DNA from: an uncultured Gammaproteobacteria bacterium
GTDB lineage: Bacteria > Pseudomonadota > Gammaproteobacteria > JAADHQ01
Assembly (NCBI GenBank): GCA_947258755.1
Contig: CAMYJO010000006.1
Span: 94,426-143,609, forward strand
Direction: 5' to 3'
DNA: 49,184 nucleotides
Shown: positions 6,284 to 15,489 of the stretch, one piece after another
Numbering within the stretch: the stretch's first letter is position 1
How the letters are laid out: each line of letters opens with the position of its first letter
The notes under the pieces: generated by a model
Databases searched by the model: none
Told to the model about the DNA's origin: nothing
What the model saw: the letters and a program-made list of their open reading frames with translations, nothing else
Translations under genes and position numbers: made by a program

Positions 6284-6601
6284 TTACCCTGCCTTTATCA
6301 CCAACCGCTCAACCACATTGCCCTTTTGTAAATGCTCATCAAGAATTTCATCCAGATCGGCCTTGTCCACATAGGTATACCAGACATCCTCAGGATAGAC
6401 GACGATAACCGGGCCTTGTGCACAGCGGTCCAGGCAGCCTGCGCTATTGATGCGCACACCACCCGTGCCTGACAAGCCGCGCTCCTTGATGGCGGACTTC
6501 ATATACGCACGCATTTCAACGGCATCAAAATCCTGACAACAGGCGCGTCCGTCTTCGCGTTTATTGGTGCAGAAAAAAACATGATATTTATAATAGGACA
6601 T
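6284..6601 (-). CDS. Thioredoxin-like [2Fe-2S] ferredoxin
   Basis: 105 aa. C11, C21/C22, C56 and C60 (VFFCTNKR, GRACC, AGCLDRCAQGP) fit the thioredoxin-fold [2Fe-2S] ferredoxin family, related to NuoE and Shethna-type proteins. It should be a soluble cytoplasmic electron carrier; its partner is not encoded nearby. The last codons and stop (KAG-stop) lie within the pyrimidine/purine repeat arm, so the repeat supplies the 3' end of the gene. No clear Shine-Dalgarno precedes the ATG. It is flanked by REP pairs on both sides. Confidence 0.88.
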   Translation of the reverse strand: MSYYKYHVFFCTNKREDGRACCQDFDAVEMRAYMKSAIKERGLSGTGGVRINSAGCLDRCAQGPVIVVYPEDVWYTYVDKADLDEILDEHLQKGNVVERLVIKAG

Positions 6602-6655
6602 AGAAAAATAGATTAAAGGTTAAAGATACAAGATACAAGATAAATGATTAAAAAT

Positions 6656-6787
6656 GTGGGAGCGGCCCTTGGCCGCGATAAATAAGGCGATGAATGCAAG
6701 AAGGCCTGAAGAATGAAAAAGAGCCAGATTCATGATTCTTTTCGCCTCACTAGCAAACTGTTTTTCGCGGCCAAGGGCCGCTCCCAC
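6656..6787. repeat. REP pair (REPIN-like) 2
   Basis: A second inverted pair of the same REP unit at 6656-6679 and 6765-6787, with purine-rich (6611-6655) and pyrimidine-rich (6788-6850) outer arms. It fills the gap between the divergent ferredoxin and coq7 genes. A pyrimidine-rich fragment of the same arm type recurs after coq7 (about 7515-7560). Confidence 0.75.
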
Positions 6788-6857
6788 CCTTTACCCTTGT
6801 ATCTTTTACCTTTACCCTGCTCTTGTTTCTTTTATCTTTTACCTTTACCCTAGATTT

Positions 6858-7502
6858 ATGAGTAACAGACATTACAGCCCGGCCGACCAGCTACTGATTA
6901 ACGCTGATAAAGCTATCCGTACCCTGTTCGGTAAACCCGAGATCACCGAGCGCCCCTATCCGGCCCAGGACATTGAGGATACAGAGATCAATGAGACGGA
7001 CAGGAGCCATATCGCGGGCCTGATGCGGATCAATCACAGCGGCGAAGTCTGCGCCCAGGCCCTGTATCAGGGACAGGCACTGACGGCCAAACTACCCAAG
7101 GTGCGCCAAAGCATGGAACGCGCGGCCCAGGAAGAAAACGATCATCTGGACTGGTGCAACAATCGCCTGCAGGAACTCGGTAGTCATACCAGTTACCTGA
7201 ATCCCTTATGGTATGCCGGCTCTTTTGCCATTGGCGCCACCGCCGGCATGATCGGCGATAAATGGAGTCTGGGTTTTGTGGCCGAAACGGAAAACCAGGT
7301 CGTCAAACACCTTGAAGGCCATTTACAACAACTACCCGAACAGGATGCTCGCAGCCGTGCCATCCTTGAGCAGATGCAGCAAGATGAAGACCAACATCGC
7401 ACAACGGCCATCAAGGCCGGCGGCGCCGAACTCCCGACCCCGATCAAGAAGCTGATGACAATCACCTCAAAAATCATGACCACCCTCGCCTACAAACTAT
7501 AA
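6858..7502 (+). CDS. coq7: 2-polyprenyl-3-methyl-6-methoxy-1,4-benzoquinone monooxygenase (Coq7)
   Basis: 214 aa from the ATG at 6858 (SNRHYSPADQLLINADKAIR), which matches the family N-terminus. The longer ORF from 6732 translates repeat sequence. The di-iron ligands appear as INHSGEVCAQALY, AAQEENDHLDWC, VAETENQVVKHLEGHL and QQDEDQHRTTA. The enzyme catalyses the last ring hydroxylation of ubiquinone synthesis, the step done by UbiF in E. coli. No Shine-Dalgarno is visible, since the upstream bases are pyrimidine-rich repeat. It converges on speD. Confidence 0.95.
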   Translation: MSNRHYSPADQLLINADKAIRTLFGKPEITERPYPAQDIEDTEINETDRSHIAGLMRINHSGEVCAQALYQGQALTAKLPKVRQSMERAAQEENDHLDWCNNRLQELGSHTSYLNPLWYAGSFAIGATAGMIGDKWSLGFVAETENQVVKHLEGHLQQLPEQDARSRAILEQMQQDEDQHRTTAIKAGGAELPTPIKKLMTITSKIMTTLAYKL

Positions 7503-7556
7503 GACGATCATACACCCCTTGTATCTTTAACCTTTTCCCTTTTATCTGCTTTTAAT

Positions 7557-8363
7557 TTACCTGCTTTTACTCATATTCCTACCATAAAATATCTCTGACA
7601 TCTCATGCTGTAGCAATCCGGTTATGCGTTTTTGCTCCTTGGCCGTTAATTCATCGGAACCTGCGCCGAACAGATAGCGATCAATATCAAATTCCTTCAG
7701 CATCATCTTGGTATGAAAAATGTTTTCCTGATAAACATTCGCATCCATCAAGGCATACAGATCACGGCTATCGCGTGACAGAAAGTTCTGAATAGAATTA
7801 ATATTGTGATCGATGAAATGTTTCTTGCCGCGCGTATCACGGGTAAAACCGCGCACACGATAATCGAGAATAACGATGTCTGATTCAAAGCTATGAATCA
7901 AATAATTCAAGGCCTTCAATGGCGACACGCGACCACAGGTAGATACATCGATATCCGCGCGAAAGGTACTGATACCATGATCGGGGTGACTCTCCGGATA
8001 GGTATGTACGGTAATATGACTCTTATCAAGATGGGCAACAACTGCATCGGGCAAGGGCCCGGGGGCTTCCGTATTCGATAGTTCCTGCGAGATCACCGGC
8101 TCCTCGGAAATCAGCATGGTCACACTGGCACCCTGCGGATCATAGTCTTGATGGGCTATATTCAATATGCTCGCGCCGATAATATTAGATACATCTTCAA
8201 GAATAGCGGTCAAGCGGTCAGCATTATATTCTTCATCAATGTACTCAATATAATCCTGGCGGTGTTTTTGACTATCGGCATAACAAATATCGTAGATATT
8301 GAAACTTAGCGTCTTGGTCAGGTTATTAAAGCCATGCAGCTTCAGTTTCTTTTCACGTGCCAC
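7557..8363 (-). CDS. speD: S-adenosylmethionine decarboxylase proenzyme, E. coli type
   Basis: 268 aa, normal for the proteobacterial class 1A enzyme. The self-cleavage site is in [14 protein letters not shown]115 would become the pyruvoyl group of the alpha chain. Other family blocks are [20 protein letters not shown] and [20 protein letters not shown]. It makes decarboxylated SAM, the aminopropyl donor for spermidine; speE is not in the window. It lies 18 bp after the VOC gene and the two may be cotranscribed. Confidence 0.95.
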   Translation of the reverse strand: MAREKKLKLHGFNNLTKTLSFNIYDICYADSQKHRQDYIEYIDEEYNADRLTAILEDVSNIIGASILNIAHQDYDPQGASVTMLISEEPVISQELSNTEAPGPLPDAVVAHLDKSHITVHTYPESHPDHGISTFRADIDVSTCGRVSPLKALNYLIHSFESDIVILDYRVRGFTRDTRGKKHFIDHNINSIQNFLSRDSRDLYALMDANVYQENIFHTKMMLKEFDIDRYLFGAGSDELTAKEQKRITGLLQHEMSEIFYGRNMSKSR

Positions 8364-8381
8364 TAGATAAACTCCACACTG

Positions 8382-8774
8382 CTAGGAAATAGGCGGATGA
8401 TAGATGATCTGCACCGTATTTCCGGCAGGATCAAAACAATAAAAGCTGCGTGCACCGTCCCTATGTGTTTTAGCTTGTGTGCGCATCTCAACACCTTCGG
8501 CTTCAAGAAATGCAAACCAGTCATCGACATCTTGCGGCGTTTTCAGAATAAAACCGATGTGATCAAGAACCTGATCACCTTGCGGATTAAAACCTTCCTT
8601 CGCTCTATGCAAGGCCAGGTTGTCATTACCCGAGGTCAGGTAAACATTGTCTGCATCCGGACGCCACTCAACCACCATACCCATCAGGTCGACATAAAAA
8701 TGTTCGGCACTGGATAAATCTTTGATGTACAAGGCCACATGGCGCAGGCCGGATGTTGGATTAGGTTTTTTCAC
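8382..8774 (-). CDS. VOC-family (glyoxalase-like) protein
   Basis: 130 aa, a single vicinal-oxygen-chelate unit with two beta-alpha-beta-beta-beta modules. Candidate metal ligands are H12 (LRHVALYIKD) and H72 (LDHIGF). The usual final Glu is replaced by Q122 (NTVQIIYHP). Substrate unknown; the family includes glyoxalases, dioxygenases and resistance proteins. It sits between the OsmC and speD genes on the same strand, 34 bp from OsmC, probably one operon. Confidence 0.85.
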   Translation of the reverse strand: MKKPNPTSGLRHVALYIKDLSSAEHFYVDLMGMVVEWRPDADNVYLTSGNDNLALHRAKEGFNPQGDQVLDHIGFILKTPQDVDDWFAFLEAEGVEMRTQAKTHRDGARSFYCFDPAGNTVQIIYHPPIS

Positions 8775-8808
8775 ATGAACTCCTCAAATTTTACACATCA
8801 ACAGCACA

Positions 8809-9231
8809 TTATGCCCCGGTGTCGATAACCTCATAATCATGTGTGACCTTGGCCACTTGCCCGAGCATGATCGATGCGGAACAGTATTTTTCTGCCGACA
8901 GGGTAACCGCCCTTTTCACTTGCGCCTCTTTAAGTCCTTTGCCCGACACAATAAAGTGAGCATGTATCCTTGTAAATACCTTCGGCACTTCATCGGCACG
9001 CGTTGCCGATAACTCAACGACGCAATCATCCACCTGCTGTCGCGATTTCTTCAGCATATGCATAACATCAAACGCACTACAGCCGCCCATGCCGAGCAGT
9101 AACATTTCCATCGGTCTTGGGCCCATGTTTTGACCGCCATTTTCCGGTGCTCCATCCATTAGCACGGCGTGTCCACTCTCCGTTTCACCTACAAACTTTA
9201 CCTCGTCAAGCCACTTGATTCGCGCTTTCAT
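8809..9231 (-). CDS. OsmC-family protein (YhfA-like)
   Basis: 140 aa. The redox cysteines of the OsmC/Ohr fold are C51 (GMGGCSAFDV) and C117 (AEKYCSASI). The GPRPMEMLLLGMGGC block is typical of the YhfA subgroup. OsmC/Ohr proteins detoxify peroxides, but the YhfA branch has no settled substrate. It is divergent from crp, the same neighbourhood as yhfA-crp in E. coli, which supports the assignment. Confidence 0.9.
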   Translation of the reverse strand: MKARIKWLDEVKFVGETESGHAVLMDGAPENGGQNMGPRPMEMLLLGMGGCSAFDVMHMLKKSRQQVDDCVVELSATRADEVPKVFTRIHAHFIVSGKGLKEAQVKRAVTLSAEKYCSASIMLGQVAKVTHDYEVIDTGA

Positions 9232-9483
9232 TAAGACCCATCTCCCGATTTGCTAACTACTATTTAACAACCATTTATCTGCCCACGCAGACCAACTAGC
9301 GGTTAACACCCTTAAGTCTTGGCAAGATTAACCGTTAACGTAGTATTATACGGCAGCTTTTCGCCAAGAACATGGAACATTCAAAGACTTCTGGCCCTAA
9401 GAGTGAACTAAATAAGGATGATAGTGCCTACTAGATTTCAGGTATTATGTATATATAAAGTGAAAGAGAAGGTTTTTTGATAT
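9232..9483. other. Divergent OsmC-crp intergenic region
   Basis: 252 bp without an ORF. A GGTTAA...TTAACC inverted repeat spans about 9301-9334. A possible plus-strand promoter, TTGGCA (9319-9324), 16 nt, TAGTAT (9341-9346), could drive crp. I found no clear TGTGA-N6-TCACA site for CRP autoregulation. Confidence 0.35.
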
Positions 9484-10119
9484 ATGGCTAAACTACCAAC
9501 CCAAAAAAGCGCAAATCCGGTCATAGAGCGCTTCCTGTCACACTGTCATACGCGCAAGTATGGCGCTAAAAGCGTCATTATCCATGCCGGCGACACGCCA
9601 GATGTACTCTATTACATCATCGATGGCTCGGTCAGTGTCGTCATCGAGGATTCCGATGGCCGTGAAATTGTCCTGGCCTACCTGAACAAAGGTGACTTTT
9701 TTGGTGAAATGGGCCTGTTCCAGGAAGCCACGCGCAGCGCTTGGATCAAGACCAAGGTCTCTTGCGAACTGGCCGAGATCAGCTATGAAAGATACCGTCA
9801 GTTGGCCAATGAGGACCCTGAGATCCTGTTCGAACTAGCCTCACAAATGGCCATGCGCTTAAGGAAGACCAGCCGCAAGGTCAGCGACCTGGCCTTCCTG
9901 GATGTCACTGGACGTATTGCCCGCACCTTGCTCGACCTGTGCAAGGAGCCCGATGCCATGACCCATCCGGATGGTATGCAAATCCGCATCACGCGTCAGG
10001 AGATAGGCCGTATCGTCGGCTGTTCACGAGAGATGGTCGGTCGCGTGCTCAAAAACCTGGAAGAACAAGGACTCATTTCGGTCAGTGGCAAAACCATTGT
10101 TGTTTTTGGAACGCGTTAA
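9484..10119 (+). CDS. crp: cAMP receptor protein (CRP/Vfr)
   Basis: 211 aa, colinear with E. coli CRP from [10 protein letters not shown] to the shared C-terminus TIVVFGTR. The cAMP pocket is intact: GEMGLF with E75, then R84-S85 (TRSAWI) and T130-S131. The helix-turn-helix [19 protein letters not shown] (171-189) keeps the DNA-contact residues R, E and R of CRP. It acts as a global cAMP-dependent activator. Start ATG is preceded by AGAAGG at a somewhat long spacing. Confidence 0.96.
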   Translation: MAKLPTQKSANPVIERFLSHCHTRKYGAKSVIIHAGDTPDVLYYIIDGSVSVVIEDSDGREIVLAYLNKGDFFGEMGLFQEATRSAWIKTKVSCELAEISYERYRQLANEDPEILFELASQMAMRLRKTSRKVSDLAFLDVTGRIARTLLDLCKEPDAMTHPDGMQIRITRQEIGRIVGCSREMVGRVLKNLEEQGLISVSGKTIVVFGTR

Positions 10120-10148
10120 AAAAAGCACTTCACGCATTGCCACTCCTA

Positions 10149-10871
10149 TCATTCGATCAATATTGCGTCACCAACGCTGGCATTGAATTGCTGGCAGGCA
10201 CTAGCCTGGTTAAGCGCAATTTCGAGTAAGCCATTCGAATTCTCATAGTAAAAGGCCTCGCCGATGGCAACATCCGAAAAGGTACACGCCTTATCAACAA
10301 CAACTCCATTTAGAGATACGCGTGCTTGCGGTGGCAGTGCTTGATAGCGGTAGCCACTGATCAGATTACCGTAATGATCAATATAAACAATCTCGGCCAG
10401 ATCATCAGGCCAGACAGCCGTAAGGGTCGGCGCCTGCATTTTCTGTAGTCCACCTGTGTCACCCCGAGCCAATCGCGACGCTACCGGCGCGAATACATCG
10501 CGACCATGAAATGTCATCGAGATATTTTCATCGGCAGGGACAATCTTCCACCACTCCGCTTGTTGACTGCGCTGTTGTAATACAGCAAACAAACCGTTAT
10601 CGGGGCCGACAAACCAACGCTGATCGATCTGTGCCACACACGGGATACGCTCACCACCCACCCCGGGATCAACTACACAAACAAACACAGTATTGAGCGG
10701 AAATTCATTCACGTAGGCCGGTAACAGATAGGCGGCCGCACGGATGTTATAATTCGGCACATGATGTAATAAATCGATCACGGGCACAGCGGTGGCATGT
10801 TGCGCTAACACCGATTTAAGCTGACCGACGTAAGGGTCCTGATAAGCAAAGTCAGTAAACAACACAATCAT
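10149..10871 (-). CDS. SAM hydroxide adenosyltransferase (DUF62 / chlorinase-fluorinase family)
   Basis: 240 aa. The N-terminal active-site region FTDFAYQDPYVGQLK, the VVDPGVGG motif and VGPDNGLF are characteristic, followed by the C-terminal beta-barrel with DHYGNLISG. Archaeal and bacterial homologues hydrolyse S-adenosylmethionine to adenosine and methionine using activated water; the halogenase loop of fluorinases is not evident. It converges on crp with 29 bp between. Biological role in SAM turnover is uncertain. Confidence 0.9.
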   Translation of the reverse strand: MIVLFTDFAYQDPYVGQLKSVLAQHATAVPVIDLLHHVPNYNIRAAAYLLPAYVNEFPLNTVFVCVVDPGVGGERIPCVAQIDQRWFVGPDNGLFAVLQQRSQQAEWWKIVPADENISMTFHGRDVFAPVASRLARGDTGGLQKMQAPTLTAVWPDDLAEIVYIDHYGNLISGYRYQALPPQARVSLNGVVVDKACTFSDVAIGEAFYYENSNGLLEIALNQASACQQFNASVGDAILIE

Positions 10872-10933
10872 TATTGCCTCGCATCAATGCTTTGTACCGA
10901 ACATGGGCCGCAACAGCATAAACTGCAACAGCT

Positions 10934-13900
10934 CTACTTTGCTATCGCCTTGGCGTGGTCCTTGGCGACCAACATATAGATCGAAGGTACAACAAACAAT
11001 GTAAATAGGGTACCGATGAACATACCTCCCACCAACACCAGGCCGATCGAATTACGCGCTGCCGCCCCTGCACCGGTGACCAGCACGAGTGGGAAATGTC
11101 CGGCAATGGTCGCGGCCGTGGTCATCAGGATCGGGCGCAGGCGTGTTAGTGAAGCCTCGCGTACCGCCTGAATTTTACTGTGACCTTGTAATTGCAATTT
11201 ATTCGCAAACTCGACGATCAAAATACCGTTTTTAGCGACCAGGCCGACCAGCGTTACCAACCCCACCTGCGAATAGATGTTCATGGTCGTGGTCCAACCC
11301 TCGGTCCAGAACGGTGTGTTCGGATCCGGTATTTTCAGGAACGTAAAAATAAGTGCGCCAAACATGGCCAATGGCACTGAACCGGCCAGGATCACAAATG
11401 GATCGCGGAAGCTGTTGAATTGCGCTGCCAATACCAGGAATATCAGCAGTAGCGCCAAGGTGAAGGCAGGCAAAAATTTATTGCCCTCGACCCGGAGCTG
11501 ACGTGACTCCCCGGTGTAATCGATAACATAGCCCACGGGCAGAATTTTTGCGGCTTCATCTTCAAGATAGCGCAGGGCCTCATCAAGCGGGCGCACTGCA
11601 ACACCACTAATCTTGACCGCGTTGAGTTGTTGCATGCGATTGAGCGAACGCGCGACGGTTGAATTACGAATACTGGCCACAGTACTCAACTGCACAAGAC
11701 CACCATCCGGTCCGGTAATGTATATATCTTTAAGTTGTTCAGGGGTCAGTCGATCCACACGCTTGATTTGCGGGATAACCTTGTAGCTACGCCCTGATAT
11801 ATTGAAACGATTAACGAAGTTAGCACTCAACATCGCCGCGATGTCCGCACCAACCTGCTCAAGACTCAAACCGATATCCGCCACTTTTTCACGATCAATA
11901 ACGATTTCTGCCTGCGGCTGGTCAAACTTGACATCAATTATCGGCGGAAACGCAAACATGCCGCTTTGGATCGCTTTCTCCTGAACTTTCTGAGCAAACT
12001 CCAGGACCTGTTCCGGTTCGGCCGTGGATGCAATAACAAATTCAACCGGGAAGTCGCCACCACCCGGGAGCGCTGGTGGCGTAATAGGTAATATCCGTAT
12101 GCCGGGTATTGCTGCTATTTTCTGCTGCACTTCCGGTAATATTTCGAAAATGTTGCGCTCGCGCTGATCCCATGGCCGCGTCACCAAACCACCAAATCCC
12201 GAGGTCGGGTTGGTCAACTGGAAGGTGAAATCTGTTTCCGGCACAGACATAAAAATGTCGTTGGCAGCTGCGGCAAAACGGCTCGTCTGGTCAAGCGTCG
12301 AATTGGCCGATGACTCGACAATGCCGAATATAACCCCCTGATCTTCCATAGGTGCCAGCTCTTTTGACGACATTGTAAACATTGGAATAGTCAGCAGACT
12401 AATGACGATCCAGACGATATAGACTGCCGGGCGTGAGGCCAGAGTAACATCCAGCCAGCGGCCATAGGCAGCACGTAAGCGCTGAAATAAATGGGCTATC
12501 TTACCTGCAAGACCATGCTCTTCAATGCCCGGTACCAGCAACCTGGAAGACATCATTGGTGACAATGTGATCGCTACCACGCCGGAAATAGTAACGGCAC
12601 CGGCCAACGTAAAAGCAAATTCACGAAATAGCGAGCCGGTCAGCCCACCTTGCAAACCGATCGGTAAATACACCGCTGCCAGGGTAACGGTCATCGCGAT
12701 GATCGGACTAACAAGTTCGCGCGCACCATACAACGCAGCGTCGATAGGTGTCTGCCCTTCGCTCAAGTGACGCTCGACATTCTCGACGACTACAATCGCA
12801 TCATCTACGACCAGACCCACAGACAACACGATAGCCAGTAAAGTCAGCAGATTAACGCTAAAGCCAAAGGCCTGCATCAGAAATATCGCACCGATCAGTG
12901 AAATTGGAATCGCGATCACCGGTATCAATACCGAGCGGAACGAACCCAGGAACAGGAAGATGATAATCACCACAATCATCAAGGTCTCACTCAGGGTAAT
13001 AATGACATCACGGATAGAGGCGTCAATGTACGAGGTGGCATCGTAGGCGATGCGCGCCTGCATACCGCTTGGTAATCTATCCTGTATTAAGGCCATCTGC
13101 GTACGCACACGCTTGATCACATCCAGTGAATTGGCGTTTGGTAGCGGCCATATACCCATAAATACCGCTGTCTGCCCGGAAAAGCGCACCTCGGTATCAT
13201 AGTCTTCGGCCCCCAATACGACATCCGCTATATCTTCGATGCGTATGAGCGAACCTCCCTGCTCACGCACAATCAGTTTCCTGAACTCCTGCACATTGCG
13301 CAGGCTGGTATTGGCGACCAGATTAACCTGGACCATGGAACCACGGGTGCGACCGACGGCGGCAAGGTAATTGTTGGCGGCCAGTGCCTGACGAACCTGA
13401 ACCGGGGTGATATTCAATGCGGCCATACGCTCGGGTTTGAGCCAGATGCGCATCGCAAAGGTCCTGGCGCCGAGAACGTCTGCACGCTGCACGCCCTCAA
13501 GTGCAGTAAGACTGGGTTGTACTACCCGGGTAAGGTATTCGGTGATCTCGTTTTGCTTAAGAATATCAGACGTAAAACTGAGATAGGCGGATGCAAAACG
13601 ACTGTCGGCGGATTCTATATTGATGATAGGCACTTCTGCCTCAGGCGGTAAATCATTACGCACCTGATCCACCTTGGAGCTGATCTCGGACAAGGCCTTG
13701 GTCGGATCGTAATTGATCTTCAGGCGAATGTTGATGGTCGACAGGCCTTGCGCACTTTGCGACTCTATATAGTCTATGCCATCCGCAGCGGCGATCACCC
13801 GCTCCAATGGCGTTGTAATAAAGCCTCGAACCAGCTCGGCATTCGCGCCGACATACGCGGTCTTGACCGTGACCAAAGAAATATCACTACGGGGATATTG

Positions 13901-14005
13901 ACGCACATTAAGCGAAAAAATCGCTTGCACACCGGCAATGATAATCAGCAAGCTAATGACGATCGCAAGCACCGGGCGTTGTATGAATAGATCGGTAAAT
14001 TTCAT
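10934..14005 (-). CDS. RND efflux pump inner-membrane transporter (HAE1, MexF/AcrB-like)
   Basis: 1023 aa, full length for a HAE1 transporter. It begins FTDLFIQRPVLAIVISLLI, and the proton-relay pair D401-D402 lies in SVGLVVDDAIVVVENV on TM4. The TM10 lysine is present in GLVAKNGILIVEFANKL. Two large periplasmic loops follow TM1 and TM7. It should form a homotrimer exporting drugs or other amphiphiles by proton antiport. The adaptor gene precedes it by 51 bp. No outer-membrane factor is encoded here, so it would use one from elsewhere (TolC/OprM type). Confidence 0.95.
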   Translation of the reverse strand: MKFTDLFIQRPVLAIVISLLIIIAGVQAIFSLNVRQYPRSDISLVTVKTAYVGANAELVRGFITTPLERVIAAADGIDYIESQSAQGLSTINIRLKINYDPTKALSEISSKVDQVRNDLPPEAEVPIINIESADSRFASAYLSFTSDILKQNEITEYLTRVVQPSLTALEGVQRADVLGARTFAMRIWLKPERMAALNITPVQVRQALAANNYLAAVGRTRGSMVQVNLVANTSLRNVQEFRKLIVREQGGSLIRIEDIADVVLGAEDYDTEVRFSGQTAVFMGIWPLPNANSLDVIKRVRTQMALIQDRLPSGMQARIAYDATSYIDASIRDVIITLSETLMIVVIIIFLFLGSFRSVLIPVIAIPISLIGAIFLMQAFGFSVNLLTLLAIVLSVGLVVDDAIVVVENVERHLSEGQTPIDAALYGARELVSPIIAMTVTLAAVYLPIGLQGGLTGSLFREFAFTLAGAVTISGVVAITLSPMMSSRLLVPGIEEHGLAGKIAHLFQRLRAAYGRWLDVTLASRPAVYIVWIVISLLTIPMFTMSSKELAPMEDQGVIFGIVESSANSTLDQTSRFAAAANDIFMSVPETDFTFQLTNPTSGFGGLVTRPWDQRERNIFEILPEVQQKIAAIPGIRILPITPPALPGGGDFPVEFVIASTAEPEQVLEFAQKVQEKAIQSGMFAFPPIIDVKFDQPQAEIVIDREKVADIGLSLEQVGADIAAMLSANFVNRFNISGRSYKVIPQIKRVDRLTPEQLKDIYITGPDGGLVQLSTVASIRNSTVARSLNRMQQLNAVKISGVAVRPLDEALRYLEDEAAKILPVGYVIDYTGESRQLRVEGNKFLPAFTLALLLIFLVLAAQFNSFRDPFVILAGSVPLAMFGALIFTFLKIPDPNTPFWTEGWTTTMNIYSQVGLVTLVGLVAKNGILIVEFANKLQLQGHSKIQAVREASLTRLRPILMTTAATIAGHFPLVLVTGAGAAARNSIGLVLVGGMFIGTLFTLFVVPSIYMLVAKDHAKAIAK

Positions 14006-14056
14006 TGCAATGCGGTATCAACGATGAAAAGACCTAAAAATATGGCTTCAATCACG

Positions 14057-15187
14057 TCAGGAATCGTCCGGCTTTGGCTTAAGCTTGAACTCCGGGGCCA
14101 GCTTGTTATTGACAACAACAGCCTGACCATTATTTAACTTAAAGACACCGGTGCTAACGACCTGCTGACCTTCCTTGAGCCCGTCCTGGACCACGACAAA
14201 ATCACCTTTTGACTCGCCAAGACGTACAAATTGTTGCCGTGCTATCAGACTCTCAGCATTCCCTTCTCTTCCCTGCTGTTCCTCGATAACAAACACAGAG
14301 TCGCCATAAGGCGCATACAGTACCGCTGTAGCAGGCACAACAATCAGGTTCTTAACTTCAGGCAACACCAGACTAACGTTGGCAAACATGCCTGGCAGCA
14401 ATTGCTCATCCACATTTTTGACTGTCGCCTGTAATTGAATATTACGCGTAACGGCGCTGACCTCAGGGCTTATACTGGTAATCTGCCCCTGCACAACCCG
14501 ACCGGGCAGTGCATCGGTTGTAATGCGCACATCAAGGCCGGTTTTCAGCTGTGAATACTGTTGCTGTGGAACAGAAAAATTAACGAATATAGGGTCCAAC
14601 GATTGCAATGTTACAATCGCATCGCCTTCGCGCAAATCCTGTCCGAGATTGACCTGACGGATACCAATGCGGCCAGAAAATGGGGCACGAATATTCTTCT
14701 TGCCAATCAGGCTGCGTATATTATCAGATCGAGCCACCGCTTCCTTGAGTTGAGCATCGGCCGCATCAAAATCCGCTTGCGACACGGCTTTGGTGGCCAG
14801 TAATTTTTTAATGCGCCGCAGGTTTATCTTAGCCAATGAGACCTTGGCCTCAGCCTCGCGTAACTGGGCCTTTTCTGAGCTTGTATCCTGCTGTAGCAAT
14901 GGCGCACCCGCCTTGACCGTGGTCCCGGGGTCCAACAGAATGCGGTTCACCTTACCCGGCAGCTCAGCCGTCACCATCACACCTTCGACCGCTTCAAAGG
15001 TGCCAACAGCAGACAAGGTCGACTCCCAGGCCAGCCTGGTAGATTTGGCAGACGTGACCACTTCAGGAGGCGGCTTAAATTGCTCGCCCATGGCGATCAT
15101 TTCAGATATTTGCAGGCCTTTAATGGCAACCAGCACACCGATCACCAGAACAATCCCCAGCACCGCAATAAAAATACGTTTTTTCAT
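14057..15187 (-). CDS. RND efflux periplasmic adaptor (membrane fusion protein)
   Basis: 376 aa. One N-terminal membrane anchor (KRIFIAVLGIVLVIGVLVAI), then the lipoyl-like half-motifs (GKVNRILLDPGTTVKAG and IRAPFSGRIGIRQVNLGQ), an alpha-helical hairpin between them (about residues 105-165), and beta-barrel and membrane-proximal domains (PGMFANVSLVLP). It bridges the RND trimer and an outer-membrane channel. There is no lipobox, so it is anchored by the transmembrane segment. It is the first gene of the two-gene efflux operon. Confidence 0.94.
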   Translation of the reverse strand: MKKRIFIAVLGIVLVIGVLVAIKGLQISEMIAMGEQFKPPPEVVTSAKSTRLAWESTLSAVGTFEAVEGVMVTAELPGKVNRILLDPGTTVKAGAPLLQQDTSSEKAQLREAEAKVSLAKINLRRIKKLLATKAVSQADFDAADAQLKEAVARSDNIRSLIGKKNIRAPFSGRIGIRQVNLGQDLREGDAIVTLQSLDPIFVNFSVPQQQYSQLKTGLDVRITTDALPGRVVQGQITSISPEVSAVTRNIQLQATVKNVDEQLLPGMFANVSLVLPEVKNLIVVPATAVLYAPYGDSVFVIEEQQGREGNAESLIARQQFVRLGESKGDFVVVQDGLKEGQQVVSTGVFKLNNGQAVVVNNKLAPEFKLKPKPDDS

Positions 15188-15489
15188 AGTCTGTTTAATT
15201 TATTGTTGATGTTATGACATTCAGAAATACGATCCACTTATCTTATACGCTTCCTTCCGTAATTTCATTAACCATCCTGACACCATTGCAATAACAATGA
15301 AGCACTGAAAAAGGAAAGCCATTGGATTTGTGTAATATTATCACACGCTTATGTACACTAGGCAAAATACACGCAAAAAGTGACCTAGCTAGTAAAGCAC
15401 AAACAAACGCCATTGCCATTACATTGCTTATTGGTATATCTTTAATTCACGGCTAAATGCTATACCACCTACAATTAAGTGAATAATAA
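15188..15489. other. Divergent region between the efflux operon and the C92-like gene
   Basis: 302 bp, AT-rich, no ORF. A near-perfect 17-bp palindrome, GTGTAATATTATCACAC (15330-15346, one mismatched pair), could be an operator for the efflux operon or the divergent gene. It resembles a CRP half-site pair, but the spacing does not fit. No strong sigma-70 promoter could be singled out. Confidence 0.4.

Noticed and set aside
6732-6857. N-terminal 42-residue extension of coq7
   Set aside because: It translates REP and pyrimidine-rich repeat sequence; the family N-terminus begins at 6858.
15329-15347. CRP binding site upstream of the efflux operon
   Set aside because: TGTGA is followed by a 7-nt rather than 6-nt spacer and the second half does not match TCACA.
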